Assembly (NCBI RefSeq): GCF_014197135.1
Contig: NZ_JACIFA010000009.1
Span: forward strand, 1 to 64,000
Direction of reading: 5' to 3'
Origin: Sphingomonas zeae
GTDB lineage: Bacteria > Pseudomonadota > Alphaproteobacteria > Sphingomonadales > Sphingomonadaceae
Length of the DNA stretch: 64,000 bases
This document shows, piece after piece, positions 18,726-27,900 of the stretch (the stretch's first letter is position 1; every line of letters begins with the position of its first letter). The notes beneath the pieces are model-generated. The model saw only the letters and a list, made by a program, of their open reading frames with translations. It searched no databases and was not told where the DNA came from. The position numbers were made by a program, and so were the translations under genes.

Positions 18726-18869
18726 CGGGTGGTCAGGCAACGCTTCTGCCCTGTGATGGTCCGCAGGACAGGCAGGGCGATCGCACGGCCACGCAAGGCG
18801 CCCGCCGAAGAACGGATCCGGGTGCGATCCGAGCAGGCCTGGACCCGAATGGATCGACGCGCGCGAAGA

Positions 18870-19490
18870 TTACTGAGGGCCATCAGTGCCCCCCCTCGAT
18901 GGATCGAACGTTGCGACCCTCCAGGCGTACCAGATGAAGGCGGCAACGATCACGGCGTTGCTGGTGGGCTCGATGAGGTCGGCCACCTGCCGATACCGGG
19001 TGCCCAATCGGAAGCCGGCCACCACCAGGACGCTCGTCCAGATTGCGGATCCTGCGAACGTCGCAACGAGAAACGGTACGAGCGGCATTCCGCTGACGCC
19101 GGCCGGCACGGATATCAGCGTGCGGATGCCCGGGATCATGCGTCCGAACAGCACCGCCCAGCGCCCGCGCCGATCGAACCAGCGGTCGACCCGATCGATC
19201 TCGCTTGGGGTCAGTGTCAGCCAGCGGCCGTGCGAGGCGGCGAAGCGCTTCAGGCGATCGACGCCGACCCAGCGACCGGCATAGTACCACAGGAGCGCAC
19301 CGACACCCGATCCGAGCGTGCCGGCGACGATGACGGCTGGCACGCCGATTTCACCTCGCGTGGCGACATAGCCGCAGAGCGGCAGGATCACCTCCGACGG
19401 GATCGGCGGAAAGACGTTCTCCAAAAGCATCAGCAGAAAAACGCCGAAACCTTTGAAGGAGGAAAGTACATCCAGTATGATGTCGAACAT
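18870..19490 (-). CDS. DedA/SNARE-associated family inner-membrane protein
   Basis: This 206-residue protein has the DedA pattern: a re-entrant helix with ENVFPPIPSEVILPLCGY near residue 24 and the FGRMIPGIRTLISVPAG motif near residue 115, with five or so hydrophobic segments. Conserved Glu and Arg residues in these motifs are present. DedA proteins are proton-driven lipid carriers or scramblases that keep envelope integrity. The start at 19490 (MFDII) is chosen because the upstream 26-codon extension has no hydrophobic or family character. Confidence 0.87.
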   Translation of the reverse strand: MFDIILDVLSSFKGFGVFLLMLLENVFPPIPSEVILPLCGYVATRGEIGVPAVIVAGTLGSGVGALLWYYAGRWVGVDRLKRFAASHGRWLTLTPSEIDRVDRWFDRRGRWAVLFGRMIPGIRTLISVPAGVSGMPLVPFLVATFAGSAIWTSVLVVAGFRLGTRYRQVADLIEPTSNAVIVAAFIWYAWRVATFDPSRGGTDGPQ

Positions 19491-19607
19491 TGTGATTTCA
19501 GATCCCCGAGCGTCGCGGGCGCAGCCGAAGACGATGCTCGAGCAACATCCCCAGGCTGCTGCACGCAACTGCCTTTTCAGACGTGGGCGTTCTCACGGCT
19601 TCCACCG

Positions 19608-22106
19608 TCATCCTGCCCTACCGGTCGGATCGCGGTAGGCTAGCAGCCTCAAGGCGTTGACGACGACCAGCAAGGTCGATCCCTCGTGCACCGCTACCGC
19701 GGGTCCGATCCCGAGCCCCAGGATGGTCGCCGGTACGAGGAAGCCGACGACGCCGAGGCTGACGAAGACGTTCTGGCGAATGATCCCACGGGTGTGACGG
19801 CTGAGACCCACCGCGAACGGCAAATGGGCCAGATCGTCGGCCATCAGCGCCACGTCCGCGGTTTCCAGAGCCACGTCCGACCCGGCCGCGCCCATCGCGA
19901 TCCCGACGGTCGCACTCGCCATGGCAGGTGCATCGTTGACTCCATCGCCGACCATCGCGACCTTGTCCTCGCCTGCCAGCTTCTTGATTGCGGCCACCTT
20001 GTCCTCGGGCATCAGATCGCCCCAGGCTTCATCGATCCCGACGTCCCGGGCGATCGCCTCGGCGACCTTCTGATGGTCGCCGGAGATCATGATCATCCGT
20101 GACACACCCATGTCGTGCAGACGGCGCAACGCGGTCCTCGCGGCCTCGCGCGGCGTGTCCATGAGACCGATGGCGCCGAGATCCCGGTCGCCCTTGCGCA
20201 CGACCATCGTGGTCCGGCCGCTCTCGCGCAGCGCGGCGACGGCACTCGTTGCCCCTTGACCCAATACCGGAATGCCTTCCTTGCCGAACATCTCGGCCTT
20301 CCCGATCCATACCGTCTCGTCTCCGACGGTTGCGGTGACGCCGCGGCCGGTGAGGCTCTTGAGGTCTCCGGCTTCGGGTAGTCCGCGTGCGCCGAGTCGT
20401 TCACGGCCGTCCTTGACGATCGCCTGCGCAAGCGGGTGGTCGCTGAGCGCCTCGACCGCGACGGCGAGTGCCAGCAGCTCGTTCTCGTCGGCAGCATCGA
20501 CCACCACGACATCGGTGATGCGTGGCCGTCCTTCGGTCAGCGTGCCAGTCTTGTCGAAGGCGATCGCCTTTAAAGATCCGAGATTTTCCAGCGGCGCGCC
20601 GCCCTTGACCAGGACACCGCCTCGCGCCGCTCGCGCGACGCCGGAAAGCACTGCACTCGGCGTCGCGATCGCCAGCGCGCAGGGGCTTGCCGCCACCAGC
20701 ACAGCCATCGCCCGGTAGAAGCTGTCGCGGAAGGGCTCGTCGACGACGACCCAGGCGAACAGGAGTAGAAGGGCGAGCACGAGGACGGCAGGCACGAACA
20801 CCCGCTCGAAGCGATCGGTGAACCGCTGCGTCGGCGATTTCTGCGTTTCCGCCTCGCTGACCATCTTCACGACCTTGGCGAGTGCGCTCTCGTTTGAGCG
20901 ACGCGTCACCTCGATCTCGATCGCGCTCCCGCCGTTGATCGTACCGGCGAACACCCGGCTTTCCGGACCCACCGCGTCCGGCTTGGCACGAGCGATCGCG
21001 GCATCGGCGACGGGGATCTTGTCGACCGGGATGCTCTCGCCGGTGACGGGAGCCTGGTCGATCGCGCTGGAGCCCTTGATGATGAAGCCGTCTGCAGGCA
21101 GGCGTTCGTTCGGCCTAACGATCGCGACATCGCCGATCACCAGCTGTTCGACGGGTATCTCGCTTTTCTGGCCGTCCCGCCGAACGGTCGCGATCTCCGG
21201 CGCGAGCTTGGCCAGCGCCTCGATGGCCTTCTTGGCGCGACCCATCGCATAATGCTCGAGCGCGTGACCGAGACTGAAGAGGAAGAGCAGCAGCGCGCCT
21301 TCCGCCCAGGCGCCAAGGGCTGCGGCACCGGCTGCGGCGACCAGCATCAGAGTGTCGATCTCGAACCTGCGGAGTCGCAGGTTGTCGATCGCCTCGCGCA
21401 GCGTGAAGAAGCCGCCGAAGAGATAGGCCGCGACGAAGCAGGCGGTCGGCAGCCATTGCGCCGCGTCAGGCATCAGCTTCTCGACGCCGTACCCTATCCC
21501 CAGCAGCGCACCGCAGGCGAGAGCGAAGATCAACTCGGTGTTGGGCCCTAGGAACTCGGCGTGCGAATGGTCGTGGCCGTCGCCTGGGCCATGCTGCTCC
21601 TCCTTCGTCCGGGCGCCCTTCCCATGATCGTGTCCGGCATGATCGTCGGCTGCGATCCGTTCGCCGAGACCCACCTTGAGCTTGCGAAGCGTCGCACGGA
21701 TCTCGTCCTCGCCGGTCCGCTGCCGATCGTATTCGACGCGGATCGTTCCGCTGGTGGTCGCGCTCGCCTGGACAACGCCGGGCATCGCGCAGAGCGTGTC
21801 GCCGATCGTGCGTGCCCGACGTTCGTGCGTGATCCCCGTAACCTCCCAAACGGAATGGCCGTAGCGTTCGGTGATTTCGGCGCCTGCCGCACGTACCATC
21901 TCGCGCAGCCGCGGCAGCGGCAGCTTGGCGGCGTCGAAATGGATGCACAGTGCCGCAGGGGCGTCACCGTCGACAGCGATGACGTGGGCCTTCTCGACGC
22001 CGTCGCGCGTCGCCAGGGTGGAGACGAGGCGCTCCAGGCAGGCGTCGGCGGCATCGGGCAGGTCGGGCAGCAGCACCGGAATGTCGAGTTCGAGCTTGTC
22101 GTTCAT
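19608..22106 (-). CDS. P1B-4-type metal-transporting ATPase (CzcP/CoaT-like)
   Basis: This 832-residue pump has, in order, two degenerate HMA-like domains without CxxC (residues 1-160), a histidine-rich linker (GHDHGK and GDGHDHSH), membrane helices, the ion-site motif SPCALAI near residue 465, the phosphorylation loop DKTGTLTEG near 505 and the hinge GDGVNDAP near 705. The last helix has HEGSTLLVVVNALRLL. SPC plus HEGS is the P1B-4 pattern (Co, Zn, Cd), not the CPC of ZntA/CadA. It would export divalent cations from cytosol to periplasm, as CzcP does beside Czc. The start at 22106 follows GGGAGG closely. Confidence 0.9.
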   Translation of the reverse strand: MNDKLELDIPVLLPDLPDAADACLERLVSTLATRDGVEKAHVIAVDGDAPAALCIHFDAAKLPLPRLREMVRAAGAEITERYGHSVWEVTGITHERRARTIGDTLCAMPGVVQASATTSGTIRVEYDRQRTGEDEIRATLRKLKVGLGERIAADDHAGHDHGKGARTKEEQHGPGDGHDHSHAEFLGPNTELIFALACGALLGIGYGVEKLMPDAAQWLPTACFVAAYLFGGFFTLREAIDNLRLRRFEIDTLMLVAAAGAAALGAWAEGALLLFLFSLGHALEHYAMGRAKKAIEALAKLAPEIATVRRDGQKSEIPVEQLVIGDVAIVRPNERLPADGFIIKGSSAIDQAPVTGESIPVDKIPVADAAIARAKPDAVGPESRVFAGTINGGSAIEIEVTRRSNESALAKVVKMVSEAETQKSPTQRFTDRFERVFVPAVLVLALLLLFAWVVVDEPFRDSFYRAMAVLVAASPCALAIATPSAVLSGVARAARGGVLVKGGAPLENLGSLKAIAFDKTGTLTEGRPRITDVVVVDAADENELLALAVAVEALSDHPLAQAIVKDGRERLGARGLPEAGDLKSLTGRGVTATVGDETVWIGKAEMFGKEGIPVLGQGATSAVAALRESGRTTMVVRKGDRDLGAIGLMDTPREAARTALRRLHDMGVSRMIMISGDHQKVAEAIARDVGIDEAWGDLMPEDKVAAIKKLAGEDKVAMVGDGVNDAPAMASATVGIAMGAAGSDVALETADVALMADDLAHLPFAVGLSRHTRGIIRQNVFVSLGVVGFLVPATILGLGIGPAVAVHEGSTLLVVVNALRLLAYRDPTGRAG

Positions 22107-22304
22107 GACGGCCTCCCAACTGTGATCTTCGATCGTATGCGGGGCATCGCGTCGCATCTCGCGTGCGGCGGCGAGGAAGACGACGCTCGCGGCGAGGTGC
22201 CGAGAACACGAAACCAGCCGCAGCTTCAGCCCGCTTCTGGTGATGATGATCGTGCCGAGGATCACCGCGGACGCCGACAACGAAGTGCGTGCAAGAGGGC
22301 GCAT
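22107..22304 (-). pseudogene. N-terminal fragment of a ZIP-family permease gene
   Basis: The 66 codons upstream of and in frame with the P1B-4 ATPase read like the first helices of a ZIP protein. AVILG and HLAASVVFLAAAREM are spaced exactly as AVILG and [15 protein letters not shown] in the intact ZIP protein at 17618-18304, with 23 residues from one motif to the other in both. The rest of the ZIP gene is missing; the frame runs straight into the ATPase start, which has its own ribosome binding site. It is most likely a deletion remnant, possibly of a duplicated ZIP gene, rather than an added domain of the ATPase. Confidence 0.6.
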
Positions 22305-22307
22305 CGC

Positions 22308-22697
22308 TCAGTTCTCCCCCTTGGTGCGGTGGCAGACGCGCACCTTGCCGTCGGAGCGGGTGAAGGCGATCGATCCACCCGCGATCACCGCCCTCGTGCT
22401 GCCGTTGCGGAACTCGTCACCGGTGCCCCGCGCGCGCAGGATCTCCGTCCTGCCGCGCGGCAGCCAGGTGACCGCCATACGCAGACCATCGCGGAGGTAG
22501 TCGACGTCGGCGCGCGATCCGTCGTCGCAGTAGACGACACGTTGCCCAACCAAGTCCGGCATCGTCTCCGCGTTGTGAAGAACGCCTTCCGTGTCGTCTG
22601 GCGCTGGCCCGCAAGCCGTGAGGCCCAGTGCGGCGAGCGCGAGCAGGGAGAGCCTGCCACGAGGCACAGCCGTCCGTTTAGCTCGCTCGCTGCTCAC
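22308..22697 (-). CDS. MliC-like small lipoprotein
   Basis: This protein of about 129 residues has a lipoprotein signal ending in LGLTACG. The mature domain starts with VYCDDGSRADVDY and ends with a second cysteine in VRVCHR, the layout of the MliC lysozyme-inhibitor fold (one beta barrel closed by a disulfide). It resembles the lipoprotein at 24021-24389, which has YRCDDGSRLLIDY and a matching late cysteine. The GTG at 22697 overlaps the stop of the bestrophin gene by four bases and fits the signal peptide length. Whether it inhibits lysozyme is unknown. Confidence 0.65.
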   Translation of the reverse strand: MSSERAKRTAVPRGRLSLLALAALGLTACGPAPDDTEGVLHNAETMPDLVGQRVVYCDDGSRADVDYLRDGLRMAVTWLPRGRTEILRARGTGDEFRNGSTRAVIAGGSIAFTRSDGKVRVCHRTKGEN

Positions 22698-23581
22698 CAC
22701 AGGACTCCATGCACCGGTTTGAGCGGTGCTGGCGCCTCGAGGCCGGCGGACTCGAGCAGATCGATCTCGATCGTGCGGCACATGGCGGTGAGCGGCACAT
22801 CGTGGACGGTGTTGGCGAAGGGATCGGTGAGATCTTCGCCGATGCTCAGCACGGCGAGGAAGACGAGGCCGATCAACGTCGAGCCTATCGGCGTCCAGAG
22901 CCCGAGCGATTCGACCAGCGCGATGGGCAAGAGTAGGCAGAACAGGCGGGTGAACAGGTTCGGGAAGAAACGGAAGCCATTCGGCAGCGGGGTGTTCTTG
23001 ATCCGCTCCATACCGCCTTGGGCGTTGGCGATGTCGACCAGCACGCGCTCGACCATCGCCTGCTGAATGGTGTCGATCCTGCGGTTCGCGAGGGCACTGG
23101 CGAACAGCAGAGAGATGCTGTTCAGGATCGCATTGGCCGGGTTCGTCTTCTTAACGACCATTTCGGCAAGCGTTTCGCCCGCGATCCGCCTGATCTCGTC
23201 GTAGGCGGGTTCGCGGCGGAGTTGGCATCGTATCGCATGGGCGAAGGCGATCTGCCGACGGACCACATCCTGGTGGAGACCCTCCGCATCGTCCTTCCCT
23301 TCCGAAAGGCTCCGCGCGACGCGCGACAAAGATCGCGACGCGTTGATGAGCGCGCCCCATAAAGTCCGCGCCTCCCACCAGCGCGCATATGCGGCGTTGG
23401 TCCGAAAGCCCATGAACAGCGCGATCGCGGTGCCGAACAACGCAGTCGGAAGCGGCGGCTCCTTGATCGGCGTCATGAAGTGGAAGGCGGTGACCGCAAC
23501 GTCCCATACGAAGAGGATCGTCAGCGGCTTCCATACCTCAAACATGATCTGCCGAAATCGTGGCGTGGCGCCCACAATCAT
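22694..23581 (-). CDS. Bestrophin-family (UPF0187) membrane protein
   Basis: This 295-residue protein has the bacterial bestrophin layout: a membrane segment around ILFVWDVAVTAFHF, the PLPTALFGTAIALFMGFRTNAAYARWWEAR block near residue 42 that forms the pore neck, and the later amphipathic helices through LPIALVESLGLW. Bacterial bestrophins form pentameric cation or anion channels of the inner membrane. Its stop overlaps the start of the MliC-like gene. There is no obvious link to metals, although such genes often sit beside stress genes. Confidence 0.88.
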   Translation of the reverse strand: MIVGATPRFRQIMFEVWKPLTILFVWDVAVTAFHFMTPIKEPPLPTALFGTAIALFMGFRTNAAYARWWEARTLWGALINASRSLSRVARSLSEGKDDAEGLHQDVVRRQIAFAHAIRCQLRREPAYDEIRRIAGETLAEMVVKKTNPANAILNSISLLFASALANRRIDTIQQAMVERVLVDIANAQGGMERIKNTPLPNGFRFFPNLFTRLFCLLLPIALVESLGLWTPIGSTLIGLVFLAVLSIGEDLTDPFANTVHDVPLTAMCRTIEIDLLESAGLEAPAPLKPVHGVLW

Positions 23582-23611
23582 AAATGTTCATTGCTCCAGC
23601 ATGCTTCGGCA

Positions 23612-23953
23612 TCAGCCGAGCGGCATGTTCATGATGTCTTTGTATGCGGACAGAAGCTTGTTGCGGACCTGAAGCGTCGCTTCGAACGCGACACTTGCAC
23701 GGTTCTGGATCAGCGCGACGGTCGCGATGTCGTTCGTCTCGCCGCGCTCGTAGGCCTCGGTAGCGACGTCTTCCCGCTGCTGCGTCTCGTTGACCTTCGC
23801 TACGACGCCATCGAGCGTCTGTGCGAAACTGGACGAGGGGGTGCCCGGCGCCGCGCCGGGCGCGACGTTCGGCTGCGCTTCGCGAAGCGCTCGACTGCGC
23901 GCGATCACGTCTGCGCGGATCGCCATGACGTTCGAGATGGTCGGATCGGACAT
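23612..23953 (-). CDS. fliE: FliE-like flagellar hook-basal body protein, isolated
   Basis: This 113-residue protein has the full FliE C-terminal helix pattern: NDIATVALIQNRASVAFEA, then LQVRNKLLSAYKDIMNMPLG. FliE forms the junction between the MS ring and the rod and is normally encoded with fliF, flgB and flgC. No other flagellar gene is in this window; neighbours are bestrophin and lipoprotein genes. The ATG at 23953 gives a normal FliE length. The N-terminal half is loosely conserved, as in the family. It may be a stray copy, or it may fit a flagellar locus elsewhere in the genome. Confidence 0.8.
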   Translation of the reverse strand: MSDPTISNVMAIRADVIARSRALREAQPNVAPGAAPGTPSSSFAQTLDGVVAKVNETQQREDVATEAYERGETNDIATVALIQNRASVAFEATLQVRNKLLSAYKDIMNMPLG

Positions 23954-24020
23954 CGTCACGCCCTCCGCTGACGTCTGCGCGGACGTGTTCCGGCCGAACC
24001 GCACCGTTGATACGATCGGG

Positions 24021-24389
24021 TCACTTGCTGCCCTCCTGGACGCAGGTCCGGGTTCGGCTCGTGCCCTCGACGATCGTCAGCTGCGTTCCGGAGAATGTCG
24101 CCGTGATGCCGTCGCCGACATATTGCAGCCTCTGCGTGGGCGCGCTGAGGATCCGGGGAGGAGCATCGTTCCCGTCGCGCAGGTCGAGCCGCAGTCCATC
24201 GTCCTTGTAGTCGATCAGCAGCCTGCTTCCGTCGTCGCAGCGATAGCGGTGACGGCCGAGTTGCCCGCTCGACACCCCGCTGTCGGCGGAATGAACCTCC
24301 TGCTGGGTGGGCGGGTCGCTGGGCGCGGGCTTCGAGCAGCCGGTCAGGACCACGAAGCCGACCATCGCGACGATCTTGATGCCAATCAT
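24021..24389 (-). CDS. MliC-like small lipoprotein
   Basis: This 122-residue protein has a lipoprotein signal (GFVVLTGCS) with the lipidated cysteine at residue 18. The mature part holds the paired cysteines (RYRCDDGSR near 50 and TRTCVQ near 116) typical of MliC/PliC-type domains. It looks like a diverged copy of the lipoprotein at 22308-22697. Its ATG overlaps the stop of the upstream SRPBCC gene by four bases. Membership of the family is a pattern-level call. Confidence 0.65.
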   Translation of the reverse strand: MIGIKIVAMVGFVVLTGCSKPAPSDPPTQQEVHSADSGVSSGQLGRHRYRCDDGSRLLIDYKDDGLRLDLRDGNDAPPRILSAPTQRLQYVGDGITATFSGTQLTIVEGTSRTRTCVQEGSK

Positions 24390-24889
24390 CGTACCTTCCT
24401 CCGATAGTGCTGCGCTATGCGGCGCCGGTCGGCTCCGCGGACCGCCTGTCCGGCGCGCCAGTGAAGGTAGGCCGCAAGTCGGTCGTCGGCCTCGATCATC
24501 AGTACGCGCAGACGACGCAGAACCATCGCGGCGATCGGGAGCGAGAGCAGGCCCCGGAGGGCGCAGCTGTGCGACACCGTGGTGCCGCCGTCGTCGCCCT
24601 GGAGTTCGAAGCGCTCCTCGATCATGAACACGTGAGGAATGCCGCACGACCAGGCGAAAGCCCGGGGCTTGTCCAGGTGGTCGACCTCGGCGGGTGAACG
24701 GACGGAGCGTGACCAGCCCGGAAAGGCGAACGTGCACTGGGTTTCGCCAACCTGGCTGGCATCGTCGAGCTGGATCATCGGCCTCCAGGCTTGACGGTGC
24801 TCGGGCTCTATCAGCGCGGACCAGATCCGCAGCGGCGGGCCATGGAAAACTCGGGAAATCGTGATCTCCGGCATGGGTATCCCCATCAT
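24386..24889 (-). CDS. SRPBCC (START-like) domain protein
   Basis: This 167-residue protein shows the start of the SRPBCC fold (ITISRVFHGPPLRIWSALIEPEHRQAWRP), a central beta sheet with DHLDKPRAFAW and FMIEERFEL, and a long C-terminal helix. Such proteins hold a hydrophobic ligand in an open cavity. It is encoded on the minus strand just after czcA, 42 bases away, and is coupled by a four-base overlap to the downstream lipoprotein gene. The ligand is unknown. Confidence 0.75.
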   Translation of the reverse strand: MMGIPMPEITISRVFHGPPLRIWSALIEPEHRQAWRPMIQLDDASQVGETQCTFAFPGWSRSVRSPAEVDHLDKPRAFAWSCGIPHVFMIEERFELQGDDGGTTVSHSCALRGLLSLPIAAMVLRRLRVLMIEADDRLAAYLHWRAGQAVRGADRRRIAQHYRRKVR

Positions 24890-24931
24890 CGATATGGGAG
24901 GGCGGCACGACGGTGCCGCCCTCCTCGTTCG

Positions 24932-27900
24932 TCAGGCCATGGTCTTCCCGAAGGTCTGACCGTGATCATCGCCTTCGTGCTCTTCGTTGTAGTGCTCCGG
25001 CAGCTCGATCGCCTTCTGCCCGAACCGCGCGTAGAGGGTGGGAAGCACGAAGAGCGTCAGCAGCGTCGCCGAGATCAGCCCGCCGATGACGACCGTCGCC
25101 AACGGCTTCTGCACCTCGGCACCGGCACCATGTCCGAGCGCCATCGGTACGAAGCCGAGCGATGCCACCAGCGCCGTCATGGCGACCGGACGCAGGCGCT
25201 GCATCGCACCAACATGCGCCGCCTCGGCGCGGTCCATGCCCGAACGGATCAGGTCCTGGATGGAGCTGACCATGACGAGGCCGTTGAGGACCGCGATGCC
25301 GGACAGCGCGATGAAGCCCACCGCGGCGGAGATCGAGAAGTCCATGCCGCGCACGAAGAGAAGCAGCACGCCGCCCACCAGCGCGAAGGGCACGCCGGTG
25401 AACACGATCGCGGCATCACGCACCGATCCCAGGGCGCCATAGAGGAGGAACAGGATCAGGACGAAGCAGGCCGGGATGACCAGCTTCAGCCTTGCGCTGG
25501 CCGACTGGAGGTTCTCGAACTGTCCACCCCATTCGAGATAGCTGCCCGGTGGCAGGCGCACCTGGCTGCCGATGGCAGCCTGTGCGTCGGCCACAACGCT
25601 TCCGACGTCGCGACCACGCACGTTGGCCTGCACGACCACCCGGCGCTTGCCGTTTTCGCGGCTGATCTGGTTCGGCCCGTCCACGACTCCGATGTCGGCG
25701 ACGCTGGAAAGGGGAACGAAGGACCCGCCGGCGACCGGAACCTGGACCTGCTGCAGCAGCCCCAGATCCGAACGCTGCGCCTCCGAGAGGCGGATGACAA
25801 CCGGGAAGCGGCGGTCTCCCTCGAAGATCTGCCCGGAGGTGCGGCCACCGAGGGTGGCGGTGACGGTGTCCTGCACATCCTGAGCGGTGACGCCGAGGCG
25901 TGCCATCGCATCGCGGTTGACGCGGATGTCGAGCATCGGGAGACCCGTCGTCTGCTCGACCTTCACGTCGGCCGCGCCTTGCGTCTTGCGCAGGATTGAC
26001 GCGACCTGCTCCGCCGTCCGGTTCATGGCGGAGAAATCGTCGCCGAAGACCTTGACGGCGATGTCGCCGCGAACGCCTGCGATCAGCTCGTTGAAGCGCA
26101 TCTGGATCGGCTGGGTGATCTCGTAGGCGTTGCCCGGGAACTTCGCGAGATTGCCCTCGATGCGCTTGACCAGATCCTCCTTCGCCAACTTGGGGTCGGG
26201 CCAGGCGTCGCGCGGTTTCAGGATGACGAACATGTCCGTGGCATTGGGCGGCATCGGGTCCGATGCGAGCTCGGCGGTGCCCGTCTTCGAATAGACGAAC
26301 TGCACCTCGGGCTGCTTCGACATCATGCGTTCGATCGGCACCTGCATCGCCTGGCTCTGCTGGACCGACGTCGCCGGGATGCGCAGCGACTGGATGAGCA
26401 GGTCACCCTCGTCGAGCTGCGGCAGGAACACCTGCCCCAGCGTTCCGAACGCTAAGACCGCCAGGACGAGGCTGCCGACGGCCGCCCCGATCGTGATCGT
26501 GGGACGCCTCATGGCCCGATTGAGCCCCGGCTCATAGCGCTTCTTGAGCCAGGTGACGATGCGGCCGTCCTCCTCATCGACCTTCTTCGACAGCCAGATG
26601 GCAATCATCGCAGGCACGAAGGTGAGCGACAGCACGAACGCGAAGGCGAGCGCGATGATGACGGTGAGCGCCATCGGCACGAACGTCTTGCCCTCGACGC
26701 CGGTGAGCGTGAGCAGCGGTACGTAGACGAGTATAATGATCGCCTGTCCGTATACCGAAGGCCGGATCATCTCGCGCGCGGCAGCCGCCACGCTCGCGAG
26801 CCGCTCCTTGACGGTGAGCCGTCGGCCTTCGTGATGTTGGCGCTCCGCGAGCCTGCGCAACGCATTCTCGACGATGATGACCGCACCATCGACGATCAGG
26901 CCGAAGTCAAGCGCGCCGAGGCTCATGAGGTTGGCAGAGACGCCTGCCTTGAGCATCCCGAATCCGGTTAGCGTCATCGTGATCGGAATGACGAGCGCTG
27001 CGATGAGCGCCGCGCGGAAGTTTCCGAGCAGGAGAAACAGGACGACGATGACGAGGACCGCGCCTTCGCCGAGGTTGCGCGCCACCGTCCGGATGGTGGA
27101 GTTAACCAGCTCGGTGCGGTTGAGCACCGGCTGCACCACCACGTCCGGCGGAAGCGAGGCGTTGATCGTCTTCAGCTTGTCCGCGACCGCGGTCGCGACC
27201 GAGCGGCTGTTCTCACCGATCCGCATGATCGCGGTGCCCACCACGACCTCGGTGCCGTTCTCGGACGCGGAACCCATCCGGATCGCCTGTCCGGTGCGAA
27301 CGGTCGCGACCTGATCGAGCGTCACGGGCACACCGTTGCGGGTCGCCACGACGGTCCGGGCCAACTCGCCGGTGTTGCGGACCAGAGCGTCCGACCTTAC
27401 CGCCAGTCCCTCACCGTTGCGGTTGACGAAGCCGCCTCCGACACTGGTATTGTTCCGCTCGAGAGCGTTACCCAGTTCGGTCAGCGTGATGCCGAGTGAA
27501 GCGAGCTTCTGGACATCGGGGACGACCAGGAACTGCTTGGCATAGCCTCCGATCGAGTCGACACCAGCCAGGCCGGGCGTGTTCTTCAGTAGCGGGGTGA
27601 CGATCCAGTCCTGCGCGGTACGCAGATAGGTCGCCTTGTCCTCCTCGCTCGTCAGCCGATCGCCCTCGGGGGTGATGTAGCTGCCGTCGGGCTGCTGGCC
27701 CGGCTCGCCGGGCTTGTGCTTGTCGTCGGCGCGGTGCTGCAGGCGGACGGTGTACATGTACACCTCGCCCAGACCGGTCGCGATCGGTCCCATTTCGGGG
27801 TTCACGCCGTCGGGCAGGTTCTCGGCCACGCCCTGCAGCCGTTCGCCGACCTGCTGGCGGGCGAAGTAGATGTCGGTCGCGTCGGAGAAGACGGCCGTGA

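Noticed and set aside
19608..22304. Single 898-residue ZIP-ATPase fusion
   Set aside because: A strong ribosome binding site precedes the ATG at 22106 and the upstream 66 codons match only the start of a ZIP protein, so a remnant is more likely than a fusion.
21561..23066. 501-codon plus-strand frame across the P1B-4 ATPase and bestrophin genes
   Set aside because: It crosses several unrelated real genes on the other strand, which a real gene would not do.
24791..25999. 402-codon plus-strand frame opposite czcA
   Set aside because: It is His/Asp/Glu-rich as expected from the complement of GC-rich coding DNA and has no recognisable motif; czcA is clearly the real gene.
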